From NCBI GenBank assembly GCA_023391005.1, contig JAEWBS010000027.1, forward strand, positions 1 through 27,543: a stretch of 27,543 nucleotides of DNA, in the 5' to 3' direction. Below are positions 1 to 7,068 of this stretch, piece after piece. The translations under genes were made by a program, and so were the position numbers. The DNA is from Bacillota bacterium (GTDB lineage: Bacteria > Bacillota > Clostridia > Oscillospirales > Ruminococcaceae). Position 1 is the stretch's first letter. Each line of letters opens with the position of its first letter. The notes below the pieces were generated by a model. It was not told the DNA's origin and made no database searches. It worked only from the letters and a program-made list of their open reading frames with translations.

Positions 1-1
1 G

Positions 2-1186
2 GCCAGGACAATCAAAACCGACGACAGCCTTTTGGGCTATGTTGTGATGTCGATGCGCAGCCGCAATTTTGAGCGGCTGCTCAACGGAAAATACGGCCAG
101 ACCGGCAACATCGCTATTGTAGATAGCCTGTGGCAGCCGGTCTACAGCTCTCAAAGCACCTTAGGCGAGCGGATGCTGCCGTTGCTGCGCCGACAGGTTT
201 TGGAGGGGGCGGCGCTGTCCGACCCCAGCAACGACTATATCTATCAGGTCCGGCAGAACGAGCGATCCGGATTTTTCATTCTGATACAGCAGCTCAAGCC
301 GCTTGTCGGCAAAACGCTCAACAGCCTGTTTTTTATCGCCGGTGTTATGATGGCGTTATCAATTTTTATGTGCGTCGCGTTTGCGCTACATATGAGCGAG
401 CAGTTTTTTAGACCGGTTAAGGCGCTCAATGACGCGATGTCTCAGGTTCAGAACGGCAACCTCGACGTCCGGATTCAAAATGACCGCACCGATGAGCTCG
501 GGCAGCTGGCGGGCCGCTTTAATCACATGGTCAAGCGGCTTAAAAGCCATCTTGAAGAATCACTTGACCGCCAGAAGCAGCTTAATGACACGCGCATCCG
601 CATGATGCAGGCGCAGTTGAACCCGCACTTTTTATATAATACGCTCGATACCATCAAGTGGATGGGTAAGATCAACGCAATCCCTGAGATTGCGACGATT
701 GCGACCGACCTTGCCGACGTGCTGCGCCAGAGCATCTCGGGCAGGGAGTTTGTACCGCTCGACGAGGAGCTGAACCTGCTCGAACGGTATGTCGAAATCC
801 AAAAAATCCGTTTCAGAGATAAATTTGAGTTTGAGGTGCGCGTTGACGCGTCGTTAAGGGATATTCTGATCCCGAAGCTGTTGTTGCAGCCGTTGGTGGA
901 AAACGCGATTATTCACGGCTTTGAGCATTGTGCGGGCGGACACGTGCTGGTGGACGCGCAGCGCATTGCATCCGATCTTGTGATCACCGTCGCCGACGAC
1001 GGCTGCGGCATGTCGGACGAGAGCCTGCGGCGCTTTCTCTCGCGCGAGGCACCCGCCAAAAAACACCTTGGGCTTTACAACATCGACGCGATACTTCGGA
1101 TGCACTACGGCGAGGAACGCGGCTTAAAATTTGTGCAGCCCGGCGCCGGGGGCACCTGTATACGCATTACGATTCCGATTTTGTGA
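2..1186 (+). CDS. Sensor histidine kinase, YesM type (5' end outside window)
   Basis: Membrane sensor kinase of the YesM/LytS-like class that phosphorylates the AraC-type regulator encoded just downstream. The frame is open to the window edge, so the N-terminus is missing; the TTG at 32 is only an internal codon. In order one sees the end of an extracytoplasmic sensor region, a membrane segment (about nt 323-391, SLFFIAGVMMALSIFMCVAF), a HAMP linker (to about nt 550), and a His_kinase domain with the NPHFLYNTLD motif, whose phospho-accepting His is the CAC at 626-628. An HATPase domain follows, with its N-box (QPLVENAIIHG, Asn near 902) and G-box (ADDGCGM). Relatives usually sense carbohydrates or control sugar ABC transporters, but the ligand cannot be read here. 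The response regulator starts 16 nt after the stop, so the two are co-transcribed. Confidence 0.93.
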   Translation, partial: ARTIKTDDSLLGYVVMSMRSRNFERLLNGKYGQTGNIAIVDSLWQPVYSSQSTLGERMLPLLRRQVLEGAALSDPSNDYIYQVRQNERSGFFILIQQLKPLVGKTLNSLFFIAGVMMALSIFMCVAFALHMSEQFFRPVKALNDAMSQVQNGNLDVRIQNDRTDELGQLAGRFNHMVKRLKSHLEESLDRQKQLNDTRIRMMQAQLNPHFLYNTLDTIKWMGKINAIPEIATIATDLADVLRQSISGREFVPLDEELNLLERYVEIQKIRFRDKFEFEVRVDASLRDILIPKLLLQPLVENAIIHGFEHCAGGHVLVDAQRIASDLVITVADDGCGMSDESLRRFLSREAPAKKHLGLYNIDAILRMHYGEERGLKFVQPGAGGTCIRITIPIL

Positions 1187-1202
1187 AAGTGGGGGAGCAC
1201 CC

Positions 1203-1955
1203 ATGCTGAAGATTGTCGTTGTTGAGGATGAGGAGCTGGTGCGGCGCGGCATTGTGCTTGCGGTCGACTGGGCCGCGCTTGGCTGTGTTGTCGTCGGTGA
1301 GGCCGCCAACGGGGAAGAGGGCATCCGCGAGATTGAGCGCTTTCATCCCGACATTGTTATTACCGATATCAAGATGCCCCGCATGGACGGCATTGAGATG
1401 GTACGCCTGTTGCGCGAACAGGGCAATACGGCGCATATCATCATTCTGACCGCCTACGGCAGCTTTTCTTATGCGCAGTCCGCCATTAAGCTGGGTGCGG
1501 TGGATTATTTGCTCAAGCCGTTCCACGACGGCGACCTTGAACAGGCGATCCAAAAGATTGTGGGGCTAAAAAGTGGCGAGACACAGCTGTATGAGCCGGT
1601 CAATTGTATTCACAGCGTTTCAGAGACGGCCAAGAGTAAATACGTGATGCAGGCGATCAACTTTATTGCGCAAAATTACAGCGACCCTGAGATCAGCGCC
1701 GGCCATATTGCCGACGCGCTCAATATCAGCAGCAGCCACCTCAATCATATCTTTAAAAAAGAGACGGCTTATACCGTCTCCTCCTACATCACCAATTACC
1801 GCATCCATGCCGCCATGCAGATGCTGCGCGACTGCCGCAACAGAGTCTATGAGGTCACCGAAAAGGTCGGCTATCGGGACTTGGCCTATTTTAGCAGCAC
1901 CTTTAAAAAAGCGGTCGGCATGTCGCCGTCGGAATATCAGCGCCAGTGCCAATAA
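1203..1955 (+). CDS. Response regulator with AraC-type DNA-binding domain (YesN type)
   Basis: Cytoplasmic transcription factor, 250 aa, partner of the kinase just upstream. The receiver domain (about 1-120) has the acidic pocket E8/D9, phospho-acceptor D55 in ITDIKMPRMDG, T83 and K105 (LLKPF). A double helix-turn-helix AraC domain follows at about 150-248, including SAGHIADALNISSSHLNHIFKKE and the end motif VGYRDLAYFSSTFKKAVGMSPSEYQ. I chose the ATG at 1203 because GGGGGAG at 1190-1197 precedes it and the first residues MLKIVVVEDEE are the normal receiver start; the open frame extends further 5' but lies inside the kinase gene. Targets are unknown. YesN-like regulators usually act on neighbouring sugar-uptake genes, which would lie left of this window. 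No link to the polysaccharide operon downstream is visible. Confidence 0.95.
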   Translation: MLKIVVVEDEELVRRGIVLAVDWAALGCVVVGEAANGEEGIREIERFHPDIVITDIKMPRMDGIEMVRLLREQGNTAHIIILTAYGSFSYAQSAIKLGAVDYLLKPFHDGDLEQAIQKIVGLKSGETQLYEPVNCIHSVSETAKSKYVMQAINFIAQNYSDPEISAGHIADALNISSSHLNHIFKKETAYTVSSYITNYRIHAAMQMLRDCRNRVYEVTEKVGYRDLAYFSSTFKKAVGMSPSEYQRQCQ

Positions 1956-2137
1956 TTTCGGCGGGTGCGTGCCAAGGGTCGGCGTCAAAAGATACTGCGG
2001 ATTAAATTGGCAGAAGGGCGCGCTTCAATCGAAGTTAACTTATGCTTTGGATGTGTCGGCTTTGCTTTAAGCAGGGCCGCATGCAGGCAAAGCGGTGTTC
2101 CGAATCTGAGCGATGTGTCAATTTGCTGTAGAAAAGC

Positions 2138-2195
2138 AAAAACGGAATCACAAGCCAAGTCCTGCGGGACTTGTTGCGATTCCGTTTTATTTTTG
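2138..2195. terminator. Bidirectional intrinsic terminator between convergent genes
   Basis: A long hairpin pairs AAAACGGAATC (2139-2149) with GATTCCGTTTT (2178-2188). An inner stem CAAGTCC/GGACTTG (2156-2162 with 2167-2173) is closed by a four-base loop. It is followed by T-rich sequence on the + strand, and on the - strand by a T-rich run as well. It lies between the response regulator (+) and the HAD gene (-) and can serve both. The stretch 1956-2137 before it shows no convincing gene. Confidence 0.8.
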
Positions 2196-2214
2196 AAGCC
2201 GTAGATGAGCCAAT

Positions 2215-2829
2215 TTAGACCCCCAGAACCTGTGTTAAAACCTGTTTTAGCCGTTCAATATTGCCGTCTGCAAAGCAATAACCGGCCATGCCGCAACGGT
2301 TTGCGCCGTCGATATTGGCATCGATATCATCAATAAAAAAGCACTCTTCGGGCTTTAGGGTGTATTTATCAAATAACCTTTGATAAAAATCGCGTTCGGG
2401 CTTACCGCATTTTTCCTCCACTGAGATCACGGTACCATCAAACAGCACGATGCCCGGAATCATATGTTTAAAGGTGTGGAAGCGCGTACTGGTGTTCGAA
2501 AGCAAATAGACGCCGCAGCCCTGTGCTTTGACCATTTTAACTACCTGCGCCATACCCGTTTTAGGCGTTAGCGCATAGTCGTGCCAATGCCGCAGGCACT
2601 GTGCCGCCGCCTCTTTCTGCGCCTCGGTTTCCAGCCTGCTTTGAGCTGCCGCCAGAAGCGCGTCCTCGGTGATCGTGCCCATGTCCACCAGATACCATTC
2701 GTGGCAGTCAAATAGCGCGCTGGCAACGGCTGCCGCATCCTGTGCGTTGTCGGTGAATCGTTGACAGACCTTTATTGGCGCGAAGTCAATTAAAACCATG
2801 CCCATATCAAATACAATGTTTTTAATCAA
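2215..2829 (-). CDS. HAD-superfamily phosphatase, YihX-like
   Basis: Soluble 204-aa hydrolase of the haloacid dehalogenase superfamily, probably a sugar-phosphate or small phosphomonoester phosphatase. Motif I is VFDMGMVLIDF, with nucleophile D8; the usual second Asp is Gly, as in the FDLGNV-type motif of YihX-like proteins. A helical cap spans about 16-85. Motif II is LLSNTS (S111), motif III is the Lys in KCGKPE (K143), and motif IV is FFIDDIDANIDGA (D167/D168), again close to YihX-like sequences. Translation starts at a TTG (2829-2827), justified by AGAAAGGAGG six bases upstream and by the normal family N-terminus MIKNIVFDMG. It is monocistronic, convergent with the response regulator. Substrate unknown; an alpha-glucose-1-phosphate phosphatase role would fit YihX and the glycogen locus further on, but that is inference. 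Confidence 0.88.
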   Translation of the reverse strand: MIKNIVFDMGMVLIDFAPIKVCQRFTDNAQDAAAVASALFDCHEWYLVDMGTITEDALLAAAQSRLETEAQKEAAAQCLRHWHDYALTPKTGMAQVVKMVKAQGCGVYLLSNTSTRFHTFKHMIPGIVLFDGTVISVEEKCGKPERDFYQRLFDKYTLKPEECFFIDDIDANIDGANRCGMAGYCFADGNIERLKQVLTQVLGV

Positions 2830-2854
2830 AGCAATCCTCCTTTCTATAAATAGT

Positions 2855-2883
2855 ATTATACACGTTTTAGGCGGTTTTTGGAA
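2855..2883 (-). promoter_or_regulatory. Probable promoter of the HAD gene
   Basis: On the minus strand a perfect TATAAT lies at 2860-2855, with TTCCAA 17 bases further upstream as a weak -35. Transcription would begin a few bases before the AAAGGAGG ribosome site of the HAD gene. On the plus strand the nearby TGGTATAAT (2904-2912) is an extended -10 that could fire rightwards, but it has no good -35. Confidence 0.4.
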
Positions 2884-2987
2884 TCCTCTACCAAGTAATT
2901 AGATGGTATAATTCGATTATGCGCCGATGCCGTCACATTCTTCTCCACCGCCGCATAGGGTGGTGGATGGTATTACCATATTCCTAA

Positions 2988-3016
2988 TTGACATCTGTAA
3001 AGCGAGCGTATATACT
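2988..3016 (+). promoter_or_regulatory. Sigma-A-type promoter of the exopolysaccharide operon
   Basis: TTGACA (2988-2993), a 17-bp spacer and TATACT (3011-3016) form a near-consensus housekeeping promoter. The expected transcription start is near 3023, giving a leader of about 180 nt before the dehydrogenase ATG. A small hairpin TCCACC/GGTGGA (2944-2949 with 2962-2967) lies upstream and may be an operator. No gene is seen in 2830-3200. Confidence 0.75.
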
Positions 3017-3022
3017 GAAAAC

Positions 3023-3200
3023 AATTGAAATGTGCGTTTTTAGGTCACTAAATTGTACTAAATACACAGGGCGTTCAAATGTATCGGTGACGGGGCGCGC
3101 GCGGCAGCCCTATCGGTCGGGATGTTTTCTAAAATGAATGTTGCTTTTATTAATTCAGTTTGTTAAATGAGGATACAGACAAATCAACGGGAGATGTGCT
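3023..3200 (+). promoter_or_regulatory. Long 5' leader of the exopolysaccharide operon
   Basis: The predicted transcript carries about 180 untranslated bases. Visible structure includes two ACTAAAT direct repeats exactly 10 bp apart (3047-3053, 3057-3063), two TATCGGT repeats (3082-3088, 3111-3117) flanking a GC-rich segment that can fold (GGGGC with GCCCT), and the ribosome site GGGAG at 3189-3193. I could not match it to c-di-GMP-I, c-di-GMP-II or another riboswitch consensus from memory. It may be a protein-binding or RNA control region. Confidence 0.35.
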
Positions 3201-4517
3201 ATGTCTACGGCTGAAAGATTATTAAACAAGCAAGAGAAGCTAGCTGTTGTGGGGCTGGGTTATGTCGGCCTGCCGCTGGCCGTCGCTTTTGCCGAGAAAA
3301 TCGGCGTCATCGGCTTTGATATCAGCACCGAAAAGATAAAACGCTATCAAGGTGGAATCGATCCCACCAACGAGGTTGGGCCCGCGGTTCTTGCGCATGC
3401 CGCCGTCGATTTTACCGACGATGAAACCCGCTTGCGTGAGGCGGTTTTTCTGATTGTCGCGGTGCCGACGCCGGTCGATAAAAATAATCTGCCCGATCTT
3501 TCGCCAATCGAGGGCGCGTGCCGCATCATCGGACGGAATCTGCGCGGCGGCGCGACGGTCATGTTTGAATCGACCGTCTATCCGGGTACGACCGAGGATA
3601 TTTGCATTCCCATTTTGGAACAAACCTCGGGGCTTCGCTGCGGGGCCGATTTTTATGTGGGCTATTCGCCCGAGCGCATCAACCCCGGCGACCGCGTTCA
3701 CCGGCTTGAGAGCATTCCGAAAATCGTGTCGGGCATCGATCGGGAAACGGCGCTGCAAGCGGCCGGTGTGTACGAAATTGTGGTGCGGGCGGGTGTACAT
3801 ATTACGAGCATCAAGGTGGCCGAAACCGCCAAGCTTGCGGAAAATGCCCAGCGGGATGTCAACATTGCCTTTATGAACGAGCTGGCTATAACCTTGGACC
3901 GCATGAACATACGCACGGCGGAGGTTCTCGAGGCCATGAACACCAAATGGAATGCGCTGGGCTTTCGCCCGGGGTTGGTGGGCGGTCATTGCATCAGCGT
4001 CGACCCCTATTATCTGATTCAAAGGGCACAGCAGGTGCATGGCCGCGCGAGTCTGGTGCGAAAAAGCCGCCAGATCAACAGCCGGATGGGCTATGATGTC
4101 GCGGATGTGATCATCCGTCAGATGATAAAAGCCGATCGTCCAATTAAGGGTGGCAAGGTGTATATTCTGGGTGTTTCTTATAAAGAAAACTGCCCCGACC
4201 TGCGCAATACAATGATTCCCGACATCGCCGCACGGCTGCGGGAATATGATGTTGAAGCCCTTGTATCCGACCCTGTTGTGGACCCGGAAGAGGTTTTTGA
4301 CAGTCTGGGCATCCGCCTTGTGGATATGGCGGATATCCGCGACGCCGACTGTGTCGTGCTTGCGGTTGCGCATCAGGCGTTTAGAGACCTGTCGCTTGGA
4401 ACGCTGGCGGGCCTGTACCGGGATACGGCGGGCGCGCAGCGGGTACTTATTGATATCAAAAGCATCTTTTTAAAAGAAGCGCCGCAAAGCGCGGATTTCC
4501 TTTATTGGAGCCTGTAA
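3201..4517 (+). CDS. UDP-sugar (probably UDP-HexNAc) 6-dehydrogenase, WbpA/TviB-like
   Basis: Cytosolic NAD-dependent enzyme that oxidises C6 of a nucleotide sugar to the uronic acid, 438 aa, a normal length. The N-terminal Rossmann fold has VVGLGYVGLPLA (16-27). The central region has FESTVYPGTTED (122-133), SPERINPGD (156-164), KLAEN (211-215), and the catalytic Cys264 in GGHCISVDPYYL. The C-terminal domain has LGVSYKENCPDLRNT (323-337). The ESTVYPGTTE, SPERINPGD and YKENCPDLRNT signatures are those of the TviB/WbpA/WecC branch acting on UDP-N-acetylhexosamines rather than of plain UDP-glucose dehydrogenases; the exact substrate cannot be read. It is the first gene of the operon, 17 nt before the lipoprotein start, and presumably supplies the acidic precursor for the synthase two genes later. 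ATG 3201 is supported by GGGAG. Confidence 0.95.
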   Translation: MSTAERLLNKQEKLAVVGLGYVGLPLAVAFAEKIGVIGFDISTEKIKRYQGGIDPTNEVGPAVLAHAAVDFTDDETRLREAVFLIVAVPTPVDKNNLPDLSPIEGACRIIGRNLRGGATVMFESTVYPGTTEDICIPILEQTSGLRCGADFYVGYSPERINPGDRVHRLESIPKIVSGIDRETALQAAGVYEIVVRAGVHITSIKVAETAKLAENAQRDVNIAFMNELAITLDRMNIRTAEVLEAMNTKWNALGFRPGLVGGHCISVDPYYLIQRAQQVHGRASLVRKSRQINSRMGYDVADVIIRQMIKADRPIKGGKVYILGVSYKENCPDLRNTMIPDIAARLREYDVEALVSDPVVDPEEVFDSLGIRLVDMADIRDADCVVLAVAHQAFRDLSLGTLAGLYRDTAGAQRVLIDIKSIFLKEAPQSADFLYWSL

Positions 4518-4534
4518 AAAAGGGGGAGAAAGGC

Positions 4535-7027
4535 TTGAAGCTTCAAAAAACCTGCATTCGCGCGCTGGCGCTGACGCTTGGGCTTACCGTTGCGATGTCG
4601 GGCCTTTCGGGTTGCGGCCCCAAGGGCAAGGCAACGGTCGCCGCGCCCGTCATGAGCGTGAAATACGATGCGTCGGACGCAATCGAGCAGTCGTTAGACC
4701 GGCTGGCGGCGCATCCCTCGGATAAGGCCGCTATCCTCACGGGGGTTGAGGCGGTGGATAAAGTGCTCGCCTTGACCTTCGACGGTTTTGCCTCGCCCGA
4801 TGCCATGGCGCGGGTGCTTTCGCTGCTTGAGCAGTACCGGGCGGAATCGACCTTTTTCATTACCGGCATGGAAGCGGCGGAAAATGAAGACATCGTTCTT
4901 AAAATTGCCGAAAAAGGGCAGTCGGTCGGTTGCGGTACGCTGTACGGTTCGACCCACATGGAGAAACAAAGCAGCGAGGCTCTTGTGAGTGATTTTGCCC
5001 ATGCGCAGTTCATTTTGGGCGACATTCTCGGCAAGGCCCCGGCGCTGCTCAAATGTCGCGCAACCGTCTATAACGACACGGTTCTGTCGGCCGCGTCCGC
5101 CGCCGGCTTTCAATATGCCGTGCAGAGCAATAAATATATCGGCTACCAGAGTTTTAAGGACTATGAGGCCGCGTTGGGGTATGTCTCGCGGCTCGAGCGG
5201 GGCAGCCTTTTGACTGTTCGGCTGTCGGGCCCGCTTGACGAGGGGGAATATGACAACATCAAGGACGCCTATCAGCCCGGCAAACGCCCGCCCGGCTTGG
5301 CCCAGCAAACCACCGACGACGTCGAAAGGCGAATGCTGCAAGTCTTAGAATGGGTGCTCAAGGCCGCCCAAGAGACCGGCTGTTCGGTCGTCTCGCCCAC
5401 GGCGCTCAAAGCGGTGCAATCTCTCGGGCTGGATAAGGAGGCGCGGCAGGCGCAGTATCAGCAGCTGCGGGAGCAGAATCAAAACCGGCTCGCGAACCGT
5501 ATCGATATGGTCTACACGACCGAGCGGGCGGCGGCACTGACCTTTTACGGCCTGTCGAACCGCGAGTCGCTGGACCATGTTCTGGCCGGGCTGCGGCGGC
5601 TCGGCGCGCAAGGGACCTTCTTTGTCTCAGAAGATGACATTAAAGAGCGCCCCGACGCGGTCAAGGCTGTTCTTGATGCGGGCCATGAGGTTGGCGCGGC
5701 GGTTTTACCCATGAAAGGGCTGGATTACGCCGCGGTCTGTGAGCAGCTTTATGTTATTGACGATTTGATGAAGCTGCGCTTTAACGTGAACATTCAGCTT
5801 GCAAGTCAGGTGTACGACCCGGTGCCCGCCGAGGTGCGTGAGGCGGTTTCGGCCATGGGGCTGCGCTTGGTCGGCTATTCGAGCGTTGTCGATACCAGCG
5901 GCAATCGGGGCGGCGCGCAGACGCTGATTCAAACGATATTTAGGAGTGCCAATGGTACGATGCGGCGGGGAACGATCCTGTATTTTAGATTGGATTCCAG
6001 CCAGCCGGGCAGTGATCTGGCCGCGCAGGTGTTGCAGCAGCTTTATACCGTCGTGCTGAAAAACACGGCGAGTATCACCAACGGCTCGGTCTATGCGCTC
6101 AAAGGGGTGTCGCGCCTTTTAAACGGGGCGGGAACCTATCTCTACCCGCTGCCCGACAGCTATATTTTGCCGGAGGCTCGCAATAAAATCTTCCCGGGGC
6201 ATCTGCAAAATCTTTCGGAGATGGATCGGAACCGGCTCATCTACGCCAGATATATCGGAAACCCGGATAAGTCGACCGTGCAGGAGCTGCCCGGCTTTGT
6301 GCAAAAAGAGCTCTCCATGCTGGATATAGCCGGCACGATCGATACAAAGGGCGCCAATGTCATCTTTTTGACCTTTGACGACTGGGGCACCGACCGATCG
6401 ATCAACCGGCTGCTCGACGTGCTGCAAAAGCATCAGGTCAAGGCGAGCTTCTTTATCTTAACCCAATATGTCGACGCCAACCCAAACCTGCTGCGCGCCA
6501 TCGGCGCACAGGGGCACGATATCGGCAGCCATACCGCAACCCATCTGCCGTTATCCAATGATGTCGGCAACAGCAACTTTGAGGCGCTGACGCTAGATCA
6601 GCTTCAGACGCTGGAACGGGACATTGTGCTGTCTTATCAAACGATGTCGCGCATTGTAGGCGATATGAAGAACGAAAAGGGCCGACCGGTGTTGACCAGA
6701 CTGTTCCGGCCGCCGACGCTGGCCGTCAGCAAAAATGGGCTGGCGACGGTCTTAGATTGCGGCTTTACTTATAGCGTCAGCGGCGATTTCAGCAGCGGAG
6801 ATTACCACGCCGACAGCGCGCAGGCGATATTTGAGGAGCTGACGCAGGGCATGGTGCTCAGCTGGCAGGATGAACCCCGGCGCATTGCAGCCGGCAGCAT
6901 TGTCGTCATGCATATGACCGAAACATCCCTATACACAGCCGAGGCACTCGATCAGTTTTTAACATGGAACGCGGCGCAGCCTGCGGGAAGCCGGTATACC
7001 TTTGCCAGACTCAGCGATTATCTCTAA
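4535..7027 (+). CDS. Lipoprotein with three tandem polysaccharide deacetylase (NodB-like) domains
   Basis: Predicted surface lipoprotein, 830 aa. The start is TTG 4535, preceded by AGGGGGAG; the frame also runs back to 4505 inside the dehydrogenase gene. The signal peptide ends in lipobox LSGC (Cys27). Three NodB-like units follow. Unit 1 (about 75-300) has ALTFDGF where TFDDG is expected, and no HxxxH motif. Unit 2 (about 325-560) has ALTFYGL and likewise no His box. Unit 3 (about 605-830) is intact: FLTFDDWGTD (D615/D616), SHTATH (H666, H670), RLFRPPT (R725) and VMHMTE (H793). The third domain should therefore be a metal-dependent de-N- or de-O-acetylase, and the first two may bind polymer. 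It sits between the nucleotide-sugar dehydrogenase and the PilZ-GT2 synthase, so the likely substrate is the secreted polysaccharide; peptidoglycan is the main alternative. Confidence 0.9.
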   Translation: MKLQKTCIRALALTLGLTVAMSGLSGCGPKGKATVAAPVMSVKYDASDAIEQSLDRLAAHPSDKAAILTGVEAVDKVLALTFDGFASPDAMARVLSLLEQYRAESTFFITGMEAAENEDIVLKIAEKGQSVGCGTLYGSTHMEKQSSEALVSDFAHAQFILGDILGKAPALLKCRATVYNDTVLSAASAAGFQYAVQSNKYIGYQSFKDYEAALGYVSRLERGSLLTVRLSGPLDEGEYDNIKDAYQPGKRPPGLAQQTTDDVERRMLQVLEWVLKAAQETGCSVVSPTALKAVQSLGLDKEARQAQYQQLREQNQNRLANRIDMVYTTERAAALTFYGLSNRESLDHVLAGLRRLGAQGTFFVSEDDIKERPDAVKAVLDAGHEVGAAVLPMKGLDYAAVCEQLYVIDDLMKLRFNVNIQLASQVYDPVPAEVREAVSAMGLRLVGYSSVVDTSGNRGGAQTLIQTIFRSANGTMRRGTILYFRLDSSQPGSDLAAQVLQQLYTVVLKNTASITNGSVYALKGVSRLLNGAGTYLYPLPDSYILPEARNKIFPGHLQNLSEMDRNRLIYARYIGNPDKSTVQELPGFVQKELSMLDIAGTIDTKGANVIFLTFDDWGTDRSINRLLDVLQKHQVKASFFILTQYVDANPNLLRAIGAQGHDIGSHTATHLPLSNDVGNSNFEALTLDQLQTLERDIVLSYQTMSRIVGDMKNEKGRPVLTRLFRPPTLAVSKNGLATVLDCGFTYSVSGDFSSGDYHADSAQAIFEELTQGMVLSWQDEPRRIAAGSIVVMHMTETSLYTAEALDQFLTWNAAQPAGSRYTFARLSDYL

Positions 7028-7068
7028 TTCCCAGACCATCTACAAGAGCAGTGAAGGGGGCATGCGGT

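Noticed and set aside
2..1955. The two-component system as regulator of the polysaccharide operon
   Set aside because: It is separated by a convergent gene and two terminator/promoter regions. YesM/YesN pairs usually serve sugar transporters, which probably lie left of the window.
1965..2204. A 79-codon plus-strand open frame after the response regulator
   Set aside because: It runs through the terminator hairpin, has no good ribosome site, and its composition is not protein-like.
3023..3200. c-di-GMP riboswitch in the exopolysaccharide leader
   Set aside because: Attractive by context, but the conserved GEMM-I and class II core sequences are not visible, so only an undefined leader is reported.
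3240..4373. A 377-codon open frame on the minus strand inside the dehydrogenase gene
   Set aside because: It is antisense to a gene with full family motifs, shows no recognisable domain, and is the kind of shadow produced by GC-biased third positions.
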